A stretch of DNA of 64,000 bases from Candidatus Freyarchaeota archaeon (GTDB taxonomy: Archaea; Asgardarchaeota; Jordiarchaeia; Jordiarchaeales; Jordiarchaeaceae). The translations under genes were made by a program, and so were the position numbers. This document shows, in pieces, positions 62,970-64,000 of this stretch. The notes under the pieces were generated by a model, which was given only the letters and a program-made list of their open reading frames with translations, ran no database searches and had not been told where the DNA came from. Position 1 is the first letter of the stretch, and every line of letters begins with the position of its first letter. The stretch is from the NCBI GenBank assembly GCA_030587365.1, contig JAUQZE010000024.1, positions 45,165 through 109,164 of the forward strand. The letters run 5' to 3'.

Positions 62970-63671
62970 TTATATGTTTCTGGAGGAGTAGAAGACTACG
63001 GCCCAGAGTATGAAAGCCACGAATATCAGTCCGAATCCAACGAGTGCAATTATGCTTCCGAAATCACCCAGGAAGAATAGGAAGAAAAGGCAGGCACCTA
63101 TGATGCTCAGGATTCCTGCAGCTACTGAAGTTCCAGAGCGGGTGGTGGTTCCACGCACAACTATACTAGCAGAACCAAGCAGAATGAAGGTAACCGCGAG
63201 CATAATCATACCTTTCCAGATAACTGAATAGTTCGGCGTAGAGAAGAGGAAGCTCGTACCTGATAATGGAGCGGACGATAATATTGTGTTTCCCAGAATA
63301 ATGAGTGTACCTCCGGCTGCGCCTCCAACGATTCCGAATATGAGCCCCACTACGCCCATGGCGTCTCCTCCCGCTTGGTACAAGCCGTAGAAACCCACAC
63401 CGGTGAGAACGCAACTCACAATGAGAAGTATACCCAGTACTAGTGAAAACACAAAGAATAACAACGGGGAAGTACTCGGCGCAGCCGCAAACGTGAGAAT
63501 AATTGACAAATTATTATAAAGAAAGGCATCTGATAGGTAAAGCGGTGTAGAGTACCTAAATAATGTAATTATTAGTTGTACGTCTATTATGCTCCATATT
63601 ATTCCTATGGCTGCGGTTATGGTTCCTATTATTCCTCCTGCTGTACCGGTTAGCAGTGCTCCCCTAGACAT
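62970..63671 (-). CDS. polytopic membrane protein, family M copy 3
   Basis: A 233-residue protein starting MSRGALLTGTAGGIIGTITA, closely similar to the N-terminus of copy 1 (52677-53456) and copy 2, with the same VGFYGLYQAGGDAMGVVGLI core and SSRNI end. The loop between the first and second helices (about 35-70) is the most variable part across the three copies. Function unknown. Confidence 0.75.
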   Translation of the reverse strand: MSRGALLTGTAGGIIGTITAAIGIIWSIIDVQLIITLFRYSTPLYLSDAFLYNNLSIILTFAAAPSTSPLLFFVFSLVLGILLIVSCVLTGVGFYGLYQAGGDAMGVVGLIFGIVGGAAGGTLIILGNTILSSAPLSGTSFLFSTPNYSVIWKGMIMLAVTFILLGSASIVVRGTTTRSGTSVAAGILSIIGACLFFLFFLGDFGSIIALVGFGLIFVAFILWAVVFYSSRNI

Positions 63672-63806
63672 TTTCCTCTCACCTTTTATCCCAACCTTTT
63701 ACTTAGTTTTTGTTCGACTCCTATATCAAGTTTGTGTTTTGTATCATAACTAAACTTTGGCAAATTTTAATTTTTTCTCTGACCTTACCATCTTTAGGTG
63801 TTAATT

Positions 63807-64000
63807 ATGTTGCCTATTACATGTCATCCCTGCATTGTTGAGAACTTTCTGCCTCGGCTGGAGGGAGTCTTCAACAAACCCCAGCTGAAGCACTTCGCAC
63901 AGTACCTAACCGGACTCATAGTCTGCAATAACCGGACGATCACCGGCATAAACGAGAGCTTCACCGGGCACAACGACCAGTCGGCTCTGAACCACTGGCT
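63807..64000 (+). CDS. DDE transposase, 5' part (runs off window)
   Basis: From the ATG at 63807 the frame reads MLPITCHPCIVENFLPRLEG and on to GHNDQSALNHWL at the edge. The N-terminus with KPQLKHFAQYLTGL and ITGINESF matches IS701-like DDE transposases of archaea. At least 65 codons are intact; the catalytic part is beyond the window. Confidence 0.8.
   Translation, partial: MLPITCHPCIVENFLPRLEGVFNKPQLKHFAQYLTGLIVCNNRTITGINESFTGHNDQSALNHW

Noticed and set aside
1..64000. CRISPR arrays, tRNA and rRNA genes
   Set aside because: No regularly spaced repeats, no TTCGA-type T-loop with a cloverleaf, and no rRNA-like stretch were seen. A covariance-model search would be decisive.

Overview
The window is a contiguous piece of an AT-rich archaeal chromosome, most likely from an uncultivated anaerobe. 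Archaeal signs are the archaeal-type PEP carboxylase (ppcA), a TiaS-like GIDDTD protein, a PAC2 protein, an archaeal protein disulfide oxidoreductase, a KaiC/GvpD-like ATPase, at least nine zinc-ribbon proteins, roadblock/LC7-like small proteins, a heavily N-glycosylatable surface protein and TATA-type promoters. The roadblock and receptor-like content would fit an Asgard-related or deep TACK lineage, but this is inference; there is no rRNA or tRNA here to place it. Many genes start with TTG or GTG 5-9 nt after GGAGG or GGTGA, so several starts below are set by the ribosome binding site rather than by the first ATG.

Layout. 0.4-6.9 kb: zinc-ribbon and hypothetical proteins, a phosphoesterase, a YjbQ-family protein, a glycerophosphodiester phosphodiesterase and a methyltransferase. 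6.9-9.4 kb: two thiolase genes, the first lacking both catalytic cysteines. 9.7-18.6 kb: radical SAM protein, HEPN/MNT pair, a 984-residue membrane receptor-like protein, PAC2 protein, nucleotidyltransferase-fold protein, a broken partial copy of ppcA and an orphan antitoxin. 18.6-29.3 kb: ppcA, two paralogous zinc-ribbon membrane proteins, 5-formyl-THF cyclo-ligase, TiaS-like protein, nitrilase, a tiny desulforedoxin-like protein and a KaiC-like ATPase. 29.3-31.2 kb: a flavodoxin gene split by a TnpB-only IS200/IS605-type element. 31.2-36.1 kb: disulfide oxidoreductase, flavin-nucleotide-binding protein, VapBC-like pair, short-chain dehydrogenase, a GC-rich RNA candidate and a double-domain ferritin-like protein. 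36.2-40.4 kb: a zinc-ribbon integrase with degraded neighbours, flanked by inverted copies of a dispersed repeat. 41-45 kb: small membrane proteins and two roadblock-like genes followed by a polytopic membrane protein. 45.8-52.4 kb: FAD reductase, deacetylase-fold hydrolase, two V4R-like proteins, Old Yellow family flavoenzyme, enoyl-CoA hydratase. 52.7-64 kb: three copies of one membrane-protein family (one frameshifted), a glutaminase-less asparagine-synthetase-like protein, a thiamine-diphosphate enzyme, a roadblock-like protein, acyl-CoA dehydrogenase, a Zn/Mn-type ABC transporter and a transposase running off the end.

Together the two thiolases, enoyl-CoA hydratase, acyl-CoA dehydrogenase, short-chain dehydrogenase and the dienoyl-CoA-reductase-like flavoenzyme could support beta-oxidation-type acyl-CoA metabolism, though they are scattered rather than in one operon. 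Desulforedoxin-like, ferritin-like, disulfide oxidoreductase and NADH-oxidase-like genes suggest redox stress handling in an anaerobe. Gene decay is frequent: truncated ppcA, split flavodoxin, fragments of enoyl-CoA hydratase and disulfide oxidoreductase genes, a broken antitoxin, a frameshifted membrane gene and a degraded integrase neighbour all lie beside intact relatives or mobile-element genes.
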